This document shows positions 1 through 6,701 of a DNA stretch of 48,667 bases, in pieces. The number at the start of each line of letters is the position of its first letter. Position 1 is the stretch's first letter. Below the pieces are notes generated by a model. The model was not told where the DNA came from and made no database searches. It was given only the letters and a program-made list of their open reading frames with translations. This DNA is from Oscillospiraceae bacterium (GTDB lineage: Bacteria > Bacillota_A > Clostridia > Oscillospirales > Ruminococcaceae): the NCBI GenBank assembly GCA_004558145.1, contig SFDQ01000014.1:1-48667 (forward strand). Reading direction: 5' to 3'. A program made the translations under genes and the position numbers.

Positions 1-3
1 GAG

Positions 4-25
4 CGTTATCAAATCGTTATCAAAA
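4..25. repeat. 11-bp-period direct repeat at the left edge
   Basis: The decamer CGTTATCAAA occurs at 4-13 and again at 15-24, so two copies lie one helical turn apart. It sits downstream of the stand-alone GMP synthase gene and probably upstream of whatever minus-strand gene lies beyond the window. Tandem half-sites with an 11-bp period are typical of OmpR-type regulator sites. No regulated gene is visible, so the function is unknown. No clear intrinsic terminator for the preceding minus-strand gene is seen in 1-81. Confidence 0.35.
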
Positions 26-81
26 GAGAGATATAAAACCGCAAAATCGTTGTGCCGCAACGGGTTCGGAGTTTCAAAAAC

Positions 82-1062
82 TCACTCCCACTCGATGGTG
101 CCGGTGGGCTTCGGCGTCAGGTCGAAGCAGACGCGGTTCACGCCGGGCACCTCAGCGGTGATGCGCTGGGTGATCTTCTGCAGCAGGGCGAAGGGCACAT
201 CCTCCACGGTGGCGGTCATGGCGTCGCGGGTGTTCACCGCGCGCAGGATCACCGGCCACTCAAACGAGCGCTTGCCGTCTTTCACGCCCACCGACTTGAA
301 ATCGGGGATGACGGTGAAGTACTGCCACACCTTGCCTTCCAGGCCGTTCTTCGCAAACTCCTCCCGCAGGATGGCGTCCGACTCCCGCACCGCCTCCAGA
401 CGGTCGCGGGTGATGGCGCCCAGGCACCGCACACCCAGGCCGGGGCCGGGGAACGGCTGGCGGTAGACCATGCCGTCCGGCAGGCCAAGCGCCTTGCCCA
501 CAACGCGTACTTCGTCCTTGAACAGCAGCTTGAGGGGCTCCACCAGCTGGAACTGGAGGTCCTCCGGCAGGCCGCCCACGTTGTGGTGGGCCTTCACGCC
601 GTCGCTTTCCAGGATGTCCGGGTAGATCGTGCCCTGCGCCAGGAACTCGATGCCCTCCAGCTTCCTCGCTTCCTCCTCAAACACGCGGATGAACTCAGCG
701 CCGATGATTTTCCGCTTCTGCTCGGGCTCGGCCACGCCCTCCAGCTTGTTCAGGAAACGGTCGATGGCGTCCACATACACCAGATTGGCGTCCATCTGGT
801 TGCGGAACACTTCTACCACCTGTTCCGGCTCGCCCTTGCGCAGCAGGCCGTGGTTCACATGGACGCACACCAGCTGCTTGCCGATCGCCTTGATGAGCAA
901 CGCGGCCACCACCGAGGAGTCCACGCCGCCCGACAGGGCCAGCAGCACCTTTTTGTCGCCCACCTGCTCCTGGATCTCACGCACCTGCTCCTCAATAAAG
1001 GCCGCTGCCAGTTCCGCCGTTGTGATACGAGCCATGTCGTCGGGACGTTTGATGTTCTCCAC
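82..1062 (-). CDS. GMP synthase ATP-pyrophosphatase subunit, without amidotransferase domain
   Basis: 326 aa. The enzyme family converts XMP to GMP with ATP and an ammonia source. The PP-loop SGGVDSS is at residues 44-50 and the dimerisation domain ends in KPTGTIEWE, but there is no N-terminal class I glutaminase domain (a full GuaA has about 510 aa). The GTG start is chosen because AAAGGAG lies at the right spacing and a promoter lies upstream, so this is not simply a cut gene. It closely resembles the C-terminal half of the full GuaA at 6702-8243. It could use free ammonia or an unlinked glutaminase, as archaeal GuaAb does, or act on another substrate. The family is certain; the exact role is inferred. 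Confidence 0.9.
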   Translation of the reverse strand: MENIKRPDDMARITTAELAAAFIEEQVREIQEQVGDKKVLLALSGGVDSSVVAALLIKAIGKQLVCVHVNHGLLRKGEPEQVVEVFRNQMDANLVYVDAIDRFLNKLEGVAEPEQKRKIIGAEFIRVFEEEARKLEGIEFLAQGTIYPDILESDGVKAHHNVGGLPEDLQFQLVEPLKLLFKDEVRVVGKALGLPDGMVYRQPFPGPGLGVRCLGAITRDRLEAVRESDAILREEFAKNGLEGKVWQYFTVIPDFKSVGVKDGKRSFEWPVILRAVNTRDAMTATVEDVPFALLQKITQRITAEVPGVNRVCFDLTPKPTGTIEWE

Positions 1063-1145
1063 TGTTGTATCTCCTTTTCTGTAAATTCGATGCTCCGTGC
1101 CGTGCCTTGGGAGCCTTTCGGCCCGCAGGCCGTCTTTTCCCTTTC

Positions 1146-1174
1146 ACTATACCACAGGAACCGACTATATTCAA
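1146..1174 (-). promoter_or_regulatory. promoter of the stand-alone GMP synthase gene
   Basis: Read on the minus strand: TTGAAT, 17-nt spacer, TATAGT, about 85 nt before the GTG start. The untranslated leader contains a small GGCC-TGCG-GGCC hairpin but no recognisable purine riboswitch. Confidence 0.6.
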
Positions 1175-1187
1175 CGCAATTTCCGCT

Positions 1188-2273
1188 TCACAGCGCGCCG
1201 AAAAGCGCCCCCATCAGCGGGGCCGCCGCCAGCATCACCAGCGAGAAGGTGAGGGAAGACACCGACACCAGTGTCGCCCGCTGGGCCGAGGGCACCATCT
1301 CGTTCAGCACCACGTCGCTGCGCACGTCCAGCAGGTCGTCCAGCATGCCGGCCAGAAAGCCCCCGGCAAAGGCAACGGGCAGGGAAGGACCGGCGGCAAG
1401 CACCGCGCCGGCAAACACCCCGCCCGCGCACAAAAGCGCCAGTGAGCGAAAGCCAAGGCCTTCGGCAAACCTTGCGGCCTGGGCGCCCAGCGTGCCGCTC
1501 AAAGACAGAACGAACAGCGCGGGTCCCAGCCATCCGGCGGGCAGGCCCAGAGCGGGCATCCGCGCCTGCAGCAGATAGAGCAGCATGGTGGCTACCGCCC
1601 CCACGGCGGCGTTGCAGAGCATTAAGCGCAGCACCTTCGGGCTGTGGAGGATGAAGGCGGCGCTCTCCCGCACCGCGCTGCGGATGCGCACGGCAGCAGA
1701 ACCGGCGATGACTTCCCGTTCCGGCTCCCGCAGCGCCAGCGCCGGCAGAAGGGCCGCCAGCGCCAGGGCAAGGTCCACGCCGTAGGCCGCCCGCGGGCCC
1801 AGCCACAGCGCGAACCCGGCGCACAGAGTGGCCAACGCCGAGCCCACCCGCCACAGTGTCAGGTCATTGACGGCGAACTGCTGATAAGCCTCCTCCCGGC
1901 CGCACATCTTCAGGCTTTCATAAGCCAGTGCCTCCCGGGAGCCGGAGGCGAAGTTGTAGCCCAGGGCGCTCAGCGCCATGGCGAGGCAGACGCCGGCCAT
2001 GGAGCGGGAAAGCAGCATGGCGGCGCTGGCCGCCGCGAACATGCACTGGCTGGCCACCATCGACCGCTTGCGGCCGAACACGTCGGCAATGACCCCGGAG
2101 GGCACCTCGAACAAGAAGCTGACGAAGTGGAACACGCCCTCCGCGAAACCGATTTCAGTCAGGGAAAATCCCCGTGCCGCCAGCAGCGCCACCCAGGACG
2201 CGCCGGCAATTTGCAGGCTGCTGATGGCCGTGACGGCGTACAGCCTGCGAAGCTGTTGTTTGATTTTGAACAT
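1188..2273 (-). CDS. MFS transporter, drug-efflux type
   Basis: 361 aa, very hydrophobic along its whole length, consistent with about 12 membrane segments. The family signature between the second and third helices is visible (GVIADVFGRKRS near residues 57-68), as is a conserved ESLK motif after helix 4. The ATG at 2273 is chosen over an upstream in-frame start because AAAAGGAGA lies 7 nt before it. The gene is preceded by a leader peptide ORF and an RBS-sequestering hairpin, an arrangement known for antibiotic-inducible efflux genes. The substrate cannot be read from the sequence; export of an antibiotic that stalls ribosomes is the natural guess. No clear terminator separates it from the gene downstream. 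Confidence 0.85.
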   Translation of the reverse strand: MFKIKQQLRRLYAVTAISSLQIAGASWVALLAARGFSLTEIGFAEGVFHFVSFLFEVPSGVIADVFGRKRSMVASQCMFAAASAAMLLSRSMAGVCLAMALSALGYNFASGSREALAYESLKMCGREEAYQQFAVNDLTLWRVGSALATLCAGFALWLGPRAAYGVDLALALAALLPALALREPEREVIAGSAAVRIRSAVRESAAFILHSPKVLRLMLCNAAVGAVATMLLYLLQARMPALGLPAGWLGPALFVLSLSGTLGAQAARFAEGLGFRSLALLCAGGVFAGAVLAAGPSLPVAFAGGFLAGMLDDLLDVRSDVVLNEMVPSAQRATLVSVSSLTFSLVMLAAAPLMGALFGAL

Positions 2274-2280
2274 AAAAAAA

Positions 2281-2317
2281 TCTCCTTTTCTCACAGTGGT
2301 CTGCAAGCAAAAGGAGA
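2281..2317 (-). promoter_or_regulatory. hairpin sequestering the MFS ribosome binding site
   Basis: On the minus strand TCTCCTTTT (2309-2317) pairs perfectly with AAAAGGAGA (2281-2289) over 9 bp with a 19-nt loop. The 3' arm is the Shine-Dalgarno sequence of the MFS gene, and seven T residues follow directly. The same hairpin could therefore block translation and act as an intrinsic terminator. The loop contains a further small CAG/CTG pairing. Confidence 0.75.
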
Positions 2318-2354
2318 CAGAGCGCAAATTTTAAAAAGCCGGGCAAAACCCGCG

Positions 2355-2453
2355 TCAAAAAACGGTCTCGGCCTTCAAAAAGGGCGCACTATCCCCTTTG
2401 AAGGCCAAAACAGTGCCTTTTTTCAGCTGAATGTTGGGAAATTTCCAGAACAT
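2355..2453 (-). CDS. leader peptide, 32 aa, upstream of MFS transporter
   Basis: ATG at 2453 is preceded by GAAAGGAGGG with an 8-nt gap, the best ribosome binding site in the neighbourhood. It opens a 32-codon ORF beginning MFWKFPNIQLKKG and ending AETVF with TGA. It lies between a strong promoter and the RBS-masking hairpin of the MFS gene. An internal hairpin (2370-2406, GGCCTTCAAA...TTTGAAGGCC) overlaps its coding sequence. No homology is claimed. It is read as a regulatory leader in which ribosome stalling would change downstream folding. It could instead be a small functional protein. Confidence 0.65.
   Translation of the reverse strand: MFWKFPNIQLKKGTVLAFKGDSAPFLKAETVF
2370..2406 (-). 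promoter_or_regulatory. attenuator-type hairpin within leader ORF
   Basis: On the minus strand GGCCTTCAAAGGG pairs with CCCTTTTTGAAGGCC (two-base bulge), giving a stem of about 13 bp inside the leader peptide gene. A second, shorter GC stem (CGGG-TTTTG-CCCG) follows at about 2340-2353 and is trailed by a T run. A translating ribosome would melt or reshape these stems. Confidence 0.55.
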
Positions 2454-2486
2454 CCGTGCGCCCTCCTTTCCTGATTACTGCTCAAA

Positions 2487-2516
2487 ATTGTAGCACGCCC
2501 CGCCGCCCGGTGTCAA
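2487..2516 (-). promoter_or_regulatory. strong housekeeping promoter of leader peptide/MFS unit
   Basis: Minus strand TTGACA, 18-nt spacer, TACAAT. The -35 box sits in the loop of a large GC-rich inverted repeat (about 2494-2531, GCCCCGCC.GCCC against GGGC.GGCGGGGC). That repeat may also end transcription from the histidine kinase gene upstream, although no T run follows it. Confidence 0.75.
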
Positions 2517-2539
2517 GGGCAGGCGGGGCGCGCCGTCCG

Positions 2540-3439
2540 TCACGGTTCCCGCGCCGGTGAAAAATCCGCCAGCACCGTCAGCCGGCCGTCGGCATAGTCC
2601 GCCGAGATGGCGCATCTCATCTCCTCGGTCAGCGCCCGGGCGATGGAAAGCCCCAGCCCGGTGGAGCTTTGGCCGGTGTCCAGCGTGTAGTAGCGGTCGA
2701 AAAGTCGGCCCACCGCCACCGGGTCCAGCCCGGGCGCGCGGTTGGAGAAGGCGACGCACCCGGCGGCGTCCAGCGTGACCTTCAAATCACCGGCGCTGTA
2801 TTTCAGGGCGTTGGCCAGGATGTTCCCGAATACGCGGCCCAGCGCGCCGCCGTCCAGCAGGAAGCGCCCCTCCGGCTCTTCGAGAGTCAGTTCCGGCTCG
2901 ATGCCCTTTTGGGCGAAGGCCCCGTAGAAGGAGAGCAGTGCCTCCTCCAGCGCGCGGCGCAGGTCCACCGGCTGCAGGGCCGGCGGCTGGTCGGACACCG
3001 CCAGTGAATAGCGGAACAGTTCTTCGGTGAGCCCCTTCATCGCCAGAGTGCGGCTTTCGATCTGGGCCAGATAGCGCGCCGCGTCCGGCGGCAGCTCCTG
3101 CTGCTTCATCAGTTCCAGATAGCCGCAGATGGCGGTGAGGGGAGTGCGCAGGTCGTGGGAGATGTTGGTCACCGCCTCTTTCACCTGCCGGTCGCCCCGC
3201 TGATAGCGCTGGCGCTGGCTGCGCAGCAGGCGCAGCTGGGCGTTGATGTCCGAGGCCAGCCGCCGCATGGAAGGGTCGCGGCTGGGGATGTCGATGAGGG
3301 TGTTGGTGTCTGTTCCCAGCCTGTCCCGAAAGGCCTGCCCGATCTGGCGGGCACAGCGCTGCAGCAGGCGCACCTTGAGCCAGAGCAGGCAGACAGCCGC
3401 CAGCAGCACACCCACAAGAACCGGCAGAAAACAGTCCAT
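2540..3439 (-). CDS. sensor histidine kinase of ABC-associated two-component system
   Basis: 299 aa from the ATG at 3439, with SD GAGGGG overlapping the permease stop. One N-terminal membrane helix (residues 3-20) is followed by a HAMP-like linker, then HisKA with the phospho-accepting H95 in ISHDLRTPLTAI, the N-box FGNILANALKYS (204-215), the F-box around 247-252 and the G-box STGLGLSIA (259-267). All catalytic boxes are present. With almost no extracellular loop it probably senses through the membrane or through the ABC permease. It is the last gene of the regulator-ATPase-permease-kinase operon and starts 8 nt after the permease stop codon. Confidence 0.9.
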   Translation of the reverse strand: MDCFLPVLVGVLLAAVCLLWLKVRLLQRCARQIGQAFRDRLGTDTNTLIDIPSRDPSMRRLASDINAQLRLLRSQRQRYQRGDRQVKEAVTNISHDLRTPLTAICGYLELMKQQELPPDAARYLAQIESRTLAMKGLTEELFRYSLAVSDQPPALQPVDLRRALEEALLSFYGAFAQKGIEPELTLEEPEGRFLLDGGALGRVFGNILANALKYSAGDLKVTLDAAGCVAFSNRAPGLDPVAVGRLFDRYYTLDTGQSSTGLGLSIARALTEEMRCAISADYADGRLTVLADFSPAREP

Positions 3440-3447
3440 AAAACCCC

Positions 3448-4281
3448 TCACTTCAAGTCTTTCTTTTGGAAGATGCACACCCCCGCCAAGAGGGCAAGGG
3501 CGGTGAACAGAGCAGAGAAGGCCAGCATCCGCAGGGGAGAAGCTACTTCCACGCCGCGCACCAGCTGGGCCTGCCCGGCGGGCAGGAACTCCAGCGCCCA
3601 GGTGCACATCGTGCGCGCCGCCCCGGCGAGATACATGGGATTGGGGTGGGGCTCCACCTCCTGGAACGCGCCGTCGGCGTACACCACGCCGCTGAGCATT
3701 TCCGGCTCGCTCAACCGGTCATAGAACGCGCTGGCCGCCAGAACAAGGCCCAGCCAGACCGCCAGCGACAGCACCACCGTCACCGCCTTGTTGGCGGGCA
3801 GCAGGTTGATGAGGGCGAACAGCGCCGCGAAGGCGGCGGTGAACCCGATGATTACCAGAAGATAGGCGAAAAACTCGCCCGGCCCCATGGAGAAGGGCCC
3901 CATCCACAAAAGGCCCGGCAGCCCGCCCAGCAGCCACGCCGCCGCAAAGGCGAGGCAGGCGGCCAGACAAACCAGATAGTCCGCCAGATAGATGTGGACG
4001 CGGGAGTGGCCGACCACGAGCTTGTTGCGCACCGTGCCGTCCGCGAATTCCGCGCTCAAAAACAGGCTGAAAAACACGGCGTACAGCCCGCCCAGGAAGG
4101 TGGCGAGAGCAAAGTAGTAGCTGTCCAGCGTGCGCACAAAGCCGGACTGGGCCAGCTGCTGCGCCGCGCGGGAGCCGCTCCAGATGCTCAAAAGTGAGGC
4201 GAGGAAAACCCCCGCCAGGGTCAGCCAGAAGGCCTTGTAGCGGCGCAGCCGCGCCCAGTTTGCCCAAAGCAGCTTATTCAT
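3448..4281 (-). CDS. ABC transporter permease, lantibiotic/bacitracin-protection type
   Basis: 277 aa with about six predicted membrane segments and no nucleotide-binding motifs, as in ABC-2 type permeases. The ATG at 4281 overlaps the end of the ATPase gene by 8 nt; a GTG at 4290 (three codons longer) is possible. It partners the preceding ATPase and is co-transcribed with the two-component system, which points to export or removal of a cell-envelope-active peptide. The substrate is inferred from the operon type only. Confidence 0.82.
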   Translation of the reverse strand: MNKLLWANWARLRRYKAFWLTLAGVFLASLLSIWSGSRAAQQLAQSGFVRTLDSYYFALATFLGGLYAVFFSLFLSAEFADGTVRNKLVVGHSRVHIYLADYLVCLAACLAFAAAWLLGGLPGLLWMGPFSMGPGEFFAYLLVIIGFTAAFAALFALINLLPANKAVTVVLSLAVWLGLVLAASAFYDRLSEPEMLSGVVYADGAFQEVEPHPNPMYLAGAARTMCTWALEFLPAGQAQLVRGVEVASPLRMLAFSALFTALALLAGVCIFQKKDLK

Positions 4282-5188
4282 GGCGCTCACCCCCCACCAG
4301 AGACAGGAAGTAGCTTTCCAGGCTCTCGTCCTTTTCCTGGGCGCTGCGCACCTCGCAGCCCGCCGCGTTCAGCGCCAGCGCCAGCCGGGTGAGGTTCGGG
4401 CTGCCGAACACGTCCGCCTGTTCGTCGCTGAGCACCTTGTATTCCAGCCCCTCCTCGTCCAGCACCCGGGCGAGAGCGCCCACGTTCGTCACCGTCAACC
4501 GCACGCATTTGCGCCCGGTGCGGGCCAGTTCTTCGGCGCTTACCTGGCGCACCATCCTGCCGCCGTCGATGAACCCGTAGCAGGTGGCAAGGCGGGCCAG
4601 TTCGTCCAGCATGTGGCTGGAGAGCAGCACCGTGACCTGATGCTCCCGGTTCAGCTTCAAGATCAGTTCCCGCACGTCGATGACGCCCTGGGGGTCCAGC
4701 CCGTTCACCGGCTCGTCCAGCACAAGGAAGTCCGGCGAACCGCACAGGGCCAGGGCGATGCCCAGCCGCTGACGCATGCCCAGCGAGAAGTGGCGCACTT
4801 TCTTTGCGCCGGTGTGCTCCAGCCCGGCCAGGCGCAGCAGGGTGGGGATGTTGCCGTCGTCCGGCAGGCCCAGCACCCGGTTTTGCAGCGCCAGATTCTG
4901 GGCCGCGGTCAGTTCCGGGTAGAGGGACGGGGTCTCCACCACCGCGCCCATCCGCCGGCGGGCGGGGGAGAGATCCGCTTCACCATAGCGCGCGCCGCAG
5001 AGGGTGAAACTGCCGGCGGTGGGCCTTTGCAGGCCGCAGATGATACGGATGAGGGTGGTCTTGCCCGCGCCGTTTTTGCCCACCAGCCCGTAGATGGAGC
5101 CTTTGGGCACCTGCATGGTGAGCCCGTCCAGCGCTTTGCCGTGGCGGTATTCCTTGCAAAGACCGTTTGTTTGCAGGATGTATTCCAT
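4274..5188 (-). CDS. ABC transporter ATP-binding protein, BcrA/LanF-like
   Basis: 304 aa from the ATG at 5188. Walker A GLVGKNGAGKTT is at 34-45, the signature FSLGMRQRLG at 134-143, Walker B LVLDEP at 155-160 and the H-loop SSHML follows. The long C-terminal extension after the core is usual for antibiotic-peptide exporters. The SD AAAGGAGG lies 11 nt from the ATG; a TTG two codons upstream would have closer spacing, so the start is uncertain by 6 nt. It energises the adjacent permease. Its upstream region carries direct repeats likely bound by the operon's own response regulator. Confidence 0.9.
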   Translation of the reverse strand: MEYILQTNGLCKEYRHGKALDGLTMQVPKGSIYGLVGKNGAGKTTLIRIICGLQRPTAGSFTLCGARYGEADLSPARRRMGAVVETPSLYPELTAAQNLALQNRVLGLPDDGNIPTLLRLAGLEHTGAKKVRHFSLGMRQRLGIALALCGSPDFLVLDEPVNGLDPQGVIDVRELILKLNREHQVTVLLSSHMLDELARLATCYGFIDGGRMVRQVSAEELARTGRKCVRLTVTNVGALARVLDEEGLEYKVLSDEQADVFGSPNLTRLALALNAAGCEVRSAQEKDESLESYFLSLVGGERHE

Positions 5189-5220
5189 GTTCAAACTTGC
5201 CTCCTTTGTTTGATGGCTCC

Positions 5221-5276
5221 ATCTTACCGTGCAGCCGTCAAGAAAGCGGCAAAGAAAAGCGTAAAGGTTTCGTCAA
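5221..5276 (-). promoter_or_regulatory. candidate response-regulator operator and promoter for the ABC genes
   Basis: On the minus strand four TTNNCG-like half sites occur: TTGACG (5271-5276), TTTACG (5260-5265), TTGCCG (5247-5252) and TTGACG (5236-5241). The steps are 11, 13 and 11 bp, giving two one-turn tandem pairs. A TAAGAT -10 element lies at 5221-5226 without a good -35. This fits a promoter needing activation by an OmpR-type regulator. The first half site overlaps the stop codon of the regulator gene. Confidence 0.55.
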
Positions 5277-5938
5277 GATTTCGCGTCCAGCCGGAAACCG
5301 ATGCCCCAAACCGCCTGGATGCAGTCCCGGCCGCCCGCCTGCCGCAGCTTTTTGCGCAGATTGCTCACATGCTGCTTGAGGGAGGCGTCGGTGCAGTCGG
5401 GGGTGTCCAGGCTGATGCTGTCCAGAATGGCCGCCTTGGACACCGCCTGCCCGGGGTTGCGCAGCAGCAGCTTCAGAATGGCGTATTCCGTCCGGGTCAG
5501 GTGGACGGGCCGGCCGTCCACCGATGCCTCGCGGGAAAGGGCGTCCAGCCGGATGCCGCCGGCCTCCAGCGCGGGCCCGGCGGGCTGTTCGTTGCGCCGC
5601 AGCTGCACCTGGATGCGGGCCAGCAGCTCCCGCAGCTCAAAGGGCTTGGTGACATAGTCCGCCGCGCCCCGCAAAAGCAGGTCCACCTTGTCGTCCACGC
5701 CTGCCTTGGCGCTCACCACGATCACCGGCACGCCCTGCAGCCGCTCCAGCAGTTCCTCGCCGGGCAGCCCGGGCAGCATCAGGTCCAGCAGCACGAGGTC
5801 CGGCCGGCCGCGCTCCAGCAAAAACACGGCCTCGGTGCCGGAATAGGCCCGCTGCACCAGAAAGCCTTCCTTTTGCAGCACTTCCTGCAGCATGTCCCCG
5901 ATGGACTGGTCGTCTTCGATGATATAAATGGTTTTCAT
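5273..5938 (-). CDS. OmpR-family response regulator
   Basis: 221 aa. The receiver domain has the acidic pocket ED at residues 8-9 and the phospho-acceptor D52 in LVLLDLMLPG, with the conserved K in YVTKPFE. A winged-helix Trans_reg_C domain (about 125-218) includes LKQHVSNLRKKL. It is the first gene of the operon. The kinase at 2540-3439 is its probable partner and the TTNNCG repeats just downstream are its probable target. Confidence 0.92.
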   Translation of the reverse strand: MKTIYIIEDDQSIGDMLQEVLQKEGFLVQRAYSGTEAVFLLERGRPDLVLLDLMLPGLPGEELLERLQGVPVIVVSAKAGVDDKVDLLLRGAADYVTKPFELRELLARIQVQLRRNEQPAGPALEAGGIRLDALSREASVDGRPVHLTRTEYAILKLLLRNPGQAVSKAAILDSISLDTPDCTDASLKQHVSNLRKKLRQAGGRDCIQAVWGIGFRLDAKS

Positions 5939-5973
5939 GGCGGCGCTCCTTTTCGGCGGGTGTTCGTCAAATA

Positions 5974-6003
5974 ATCATACCACAAAAGACAAGCGGCTGA
6001 CCA
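5974..6003 (-). promoter_or_regulatory. promoter of the two-component/ABC operon
   Basis: Minus strand TGGTCA, 18-nt spacer, TATGAT, ending about 35 nt before the response regulator start. The -10 matches well and the -35 is weak. It overlaps the terminator of the XRE gene. Confidence 0.4.
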
Positions 6004-6015
6004 TCGGCCAGCCGC
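5984..6015 (-). terminator. intrinsic terminator of the XRE regulator gene
   Basis: Minus strand GCGGCTGGCC, 3-nt loop, GGTCAGCCGC (10 bp with one G-U pair), followed by TTGTCTTTT. It lies directly after the stop of the gene at 6028-6537. Confidence 0.8.
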
Positions 6016-6027
6016 AGGGGAAGAATT

Positions 6028-6537
6028 TTACATTTCTTTCCTTGTCAGAAAGGCTCCAACCCCCGCACAAATGAGCAGAAGGGGAGCCAGACGGACGAAC
6101 AGCCATTCAAAGGCGTGGAACAGCGTTCCGGCCACGGCGGTCTCGGGGTCGCCGAAGTCCCAGCCCAGGTAGGGGCTGCCCAACGTCAGCAGAAGGGCCA
6201 GCATGACCGCGACTGCCGCGCAGGCCAGAAGAAACAGCCAGTGAAGCGTCCGCCGCATAGCGGCCTTTCTCCGGGCCAGCTGCAGATTGATGACCTCCAG
6301 CTTCTCGCAGATGGCTTTCAGGTCGTCCGCCTCCTGCACGGCGGCGGTTTCGCCCAGCAAGGCGCTCACCGGCGTTTCCAGCGCCGCCGACAGGGCGAGC
6401 AGCAGGTCGGAATCGGGAACGGACAGCCCCTGCTCCCACTTGGAAACGGTCTGCCGCACCACATTCAGCTTGACGGCAAGTTCCTGCTGGGAAAGGCCTT
6501 TTGATTTTCGAAACGCTTTGATGTTTTCGCTCAACAT
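6028..6537 (-). CDS. membrane-anchored XRE-family transcriptional regulator
   Basis: 169 aa from the ATG at 6537, with SD AAAGGAGG 9 nt upstream. Residues 5-60 form a Cro/CI-type helix-turn-helix (LSQQELAVKLNVVRQTVSKWEQG). A short helical linker is followed by two likely membrane helices (about 99-119 and 143-164). The layout is common for small Firmicute regulators that sit in the membrane. It is a single-gene unit with its own promoter and terminator. Target genes are unknown; the adjacent ABC/two-component operon is a candidate by position only. Confidence 0.85.
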   Translation of the reverse strand: MLSENIKAFRKSKGLSQQELAVKLNVVRQTVSKWEQGLSVPDSDLLLALSAALETPVSALLGETAAVQEADDLKAICEKLEVINLQLARRKAAMRRTLHWLFLLACAAVAVMLALLLTLGSPYLGWDFGDPETAVAGTLFHAFEWLFVRLAPLLLICAGVGAFLTRKEM

Positions 6538-6570
6538 CCGGGATGACCTCCTTTGTTCGGTTCTGCCCTC

Positions 6571-6600
6571 ATTGTACGAAAGGAAAGGCCGTTGCCGCAA
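6571..6600 (-). promoter_or_regulatory. promoter of the XRE regulator gene
   Basis: Minus strand TTGCGG, 18-nt spacer, TACAAT, about 35 nt before the start codon. Confidence 0.55.
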
Positions 6601-6633
6601 GCAACGCGGGATAACATCGGCCCCGGCTCCATC

Positions 6634-6668
6634 AAAAAGACCCCGGCGGCGCCGCGGCCTCCGGGGTC
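6634..6668 (-). terminator. intrinsic terminator of guaA
   Basis: Minus strand GACCCCGG (6661-6668) pairs with CCGGGGTC (6639-6646), followed by TTTTT. It lies 34 nt beyond the guaA stop. Confidence 0.9.
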
Positions 6669-6701
6669 CATGTTTTTGAATGAAGGGGGCGGCCCTCCGT
6701 T

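Noticed and set aside
82..1062. Stand-alone GMP synthase as a truncated or frameshifted guaA pseudogene
   Set aside because: It has its own promoter, SD and start codon, intact catalytic motifs and normal codon use. No remnant of a glutaminase domain is seen upstream.
2274..2327. Upstream in-frame start for the MFS gene (MRSVSF...)
   Set aside because: It has no ribosome binding site and lies in the hairpin leader. The ATG at 2273 has AAAAGGAGA at proper spacing.
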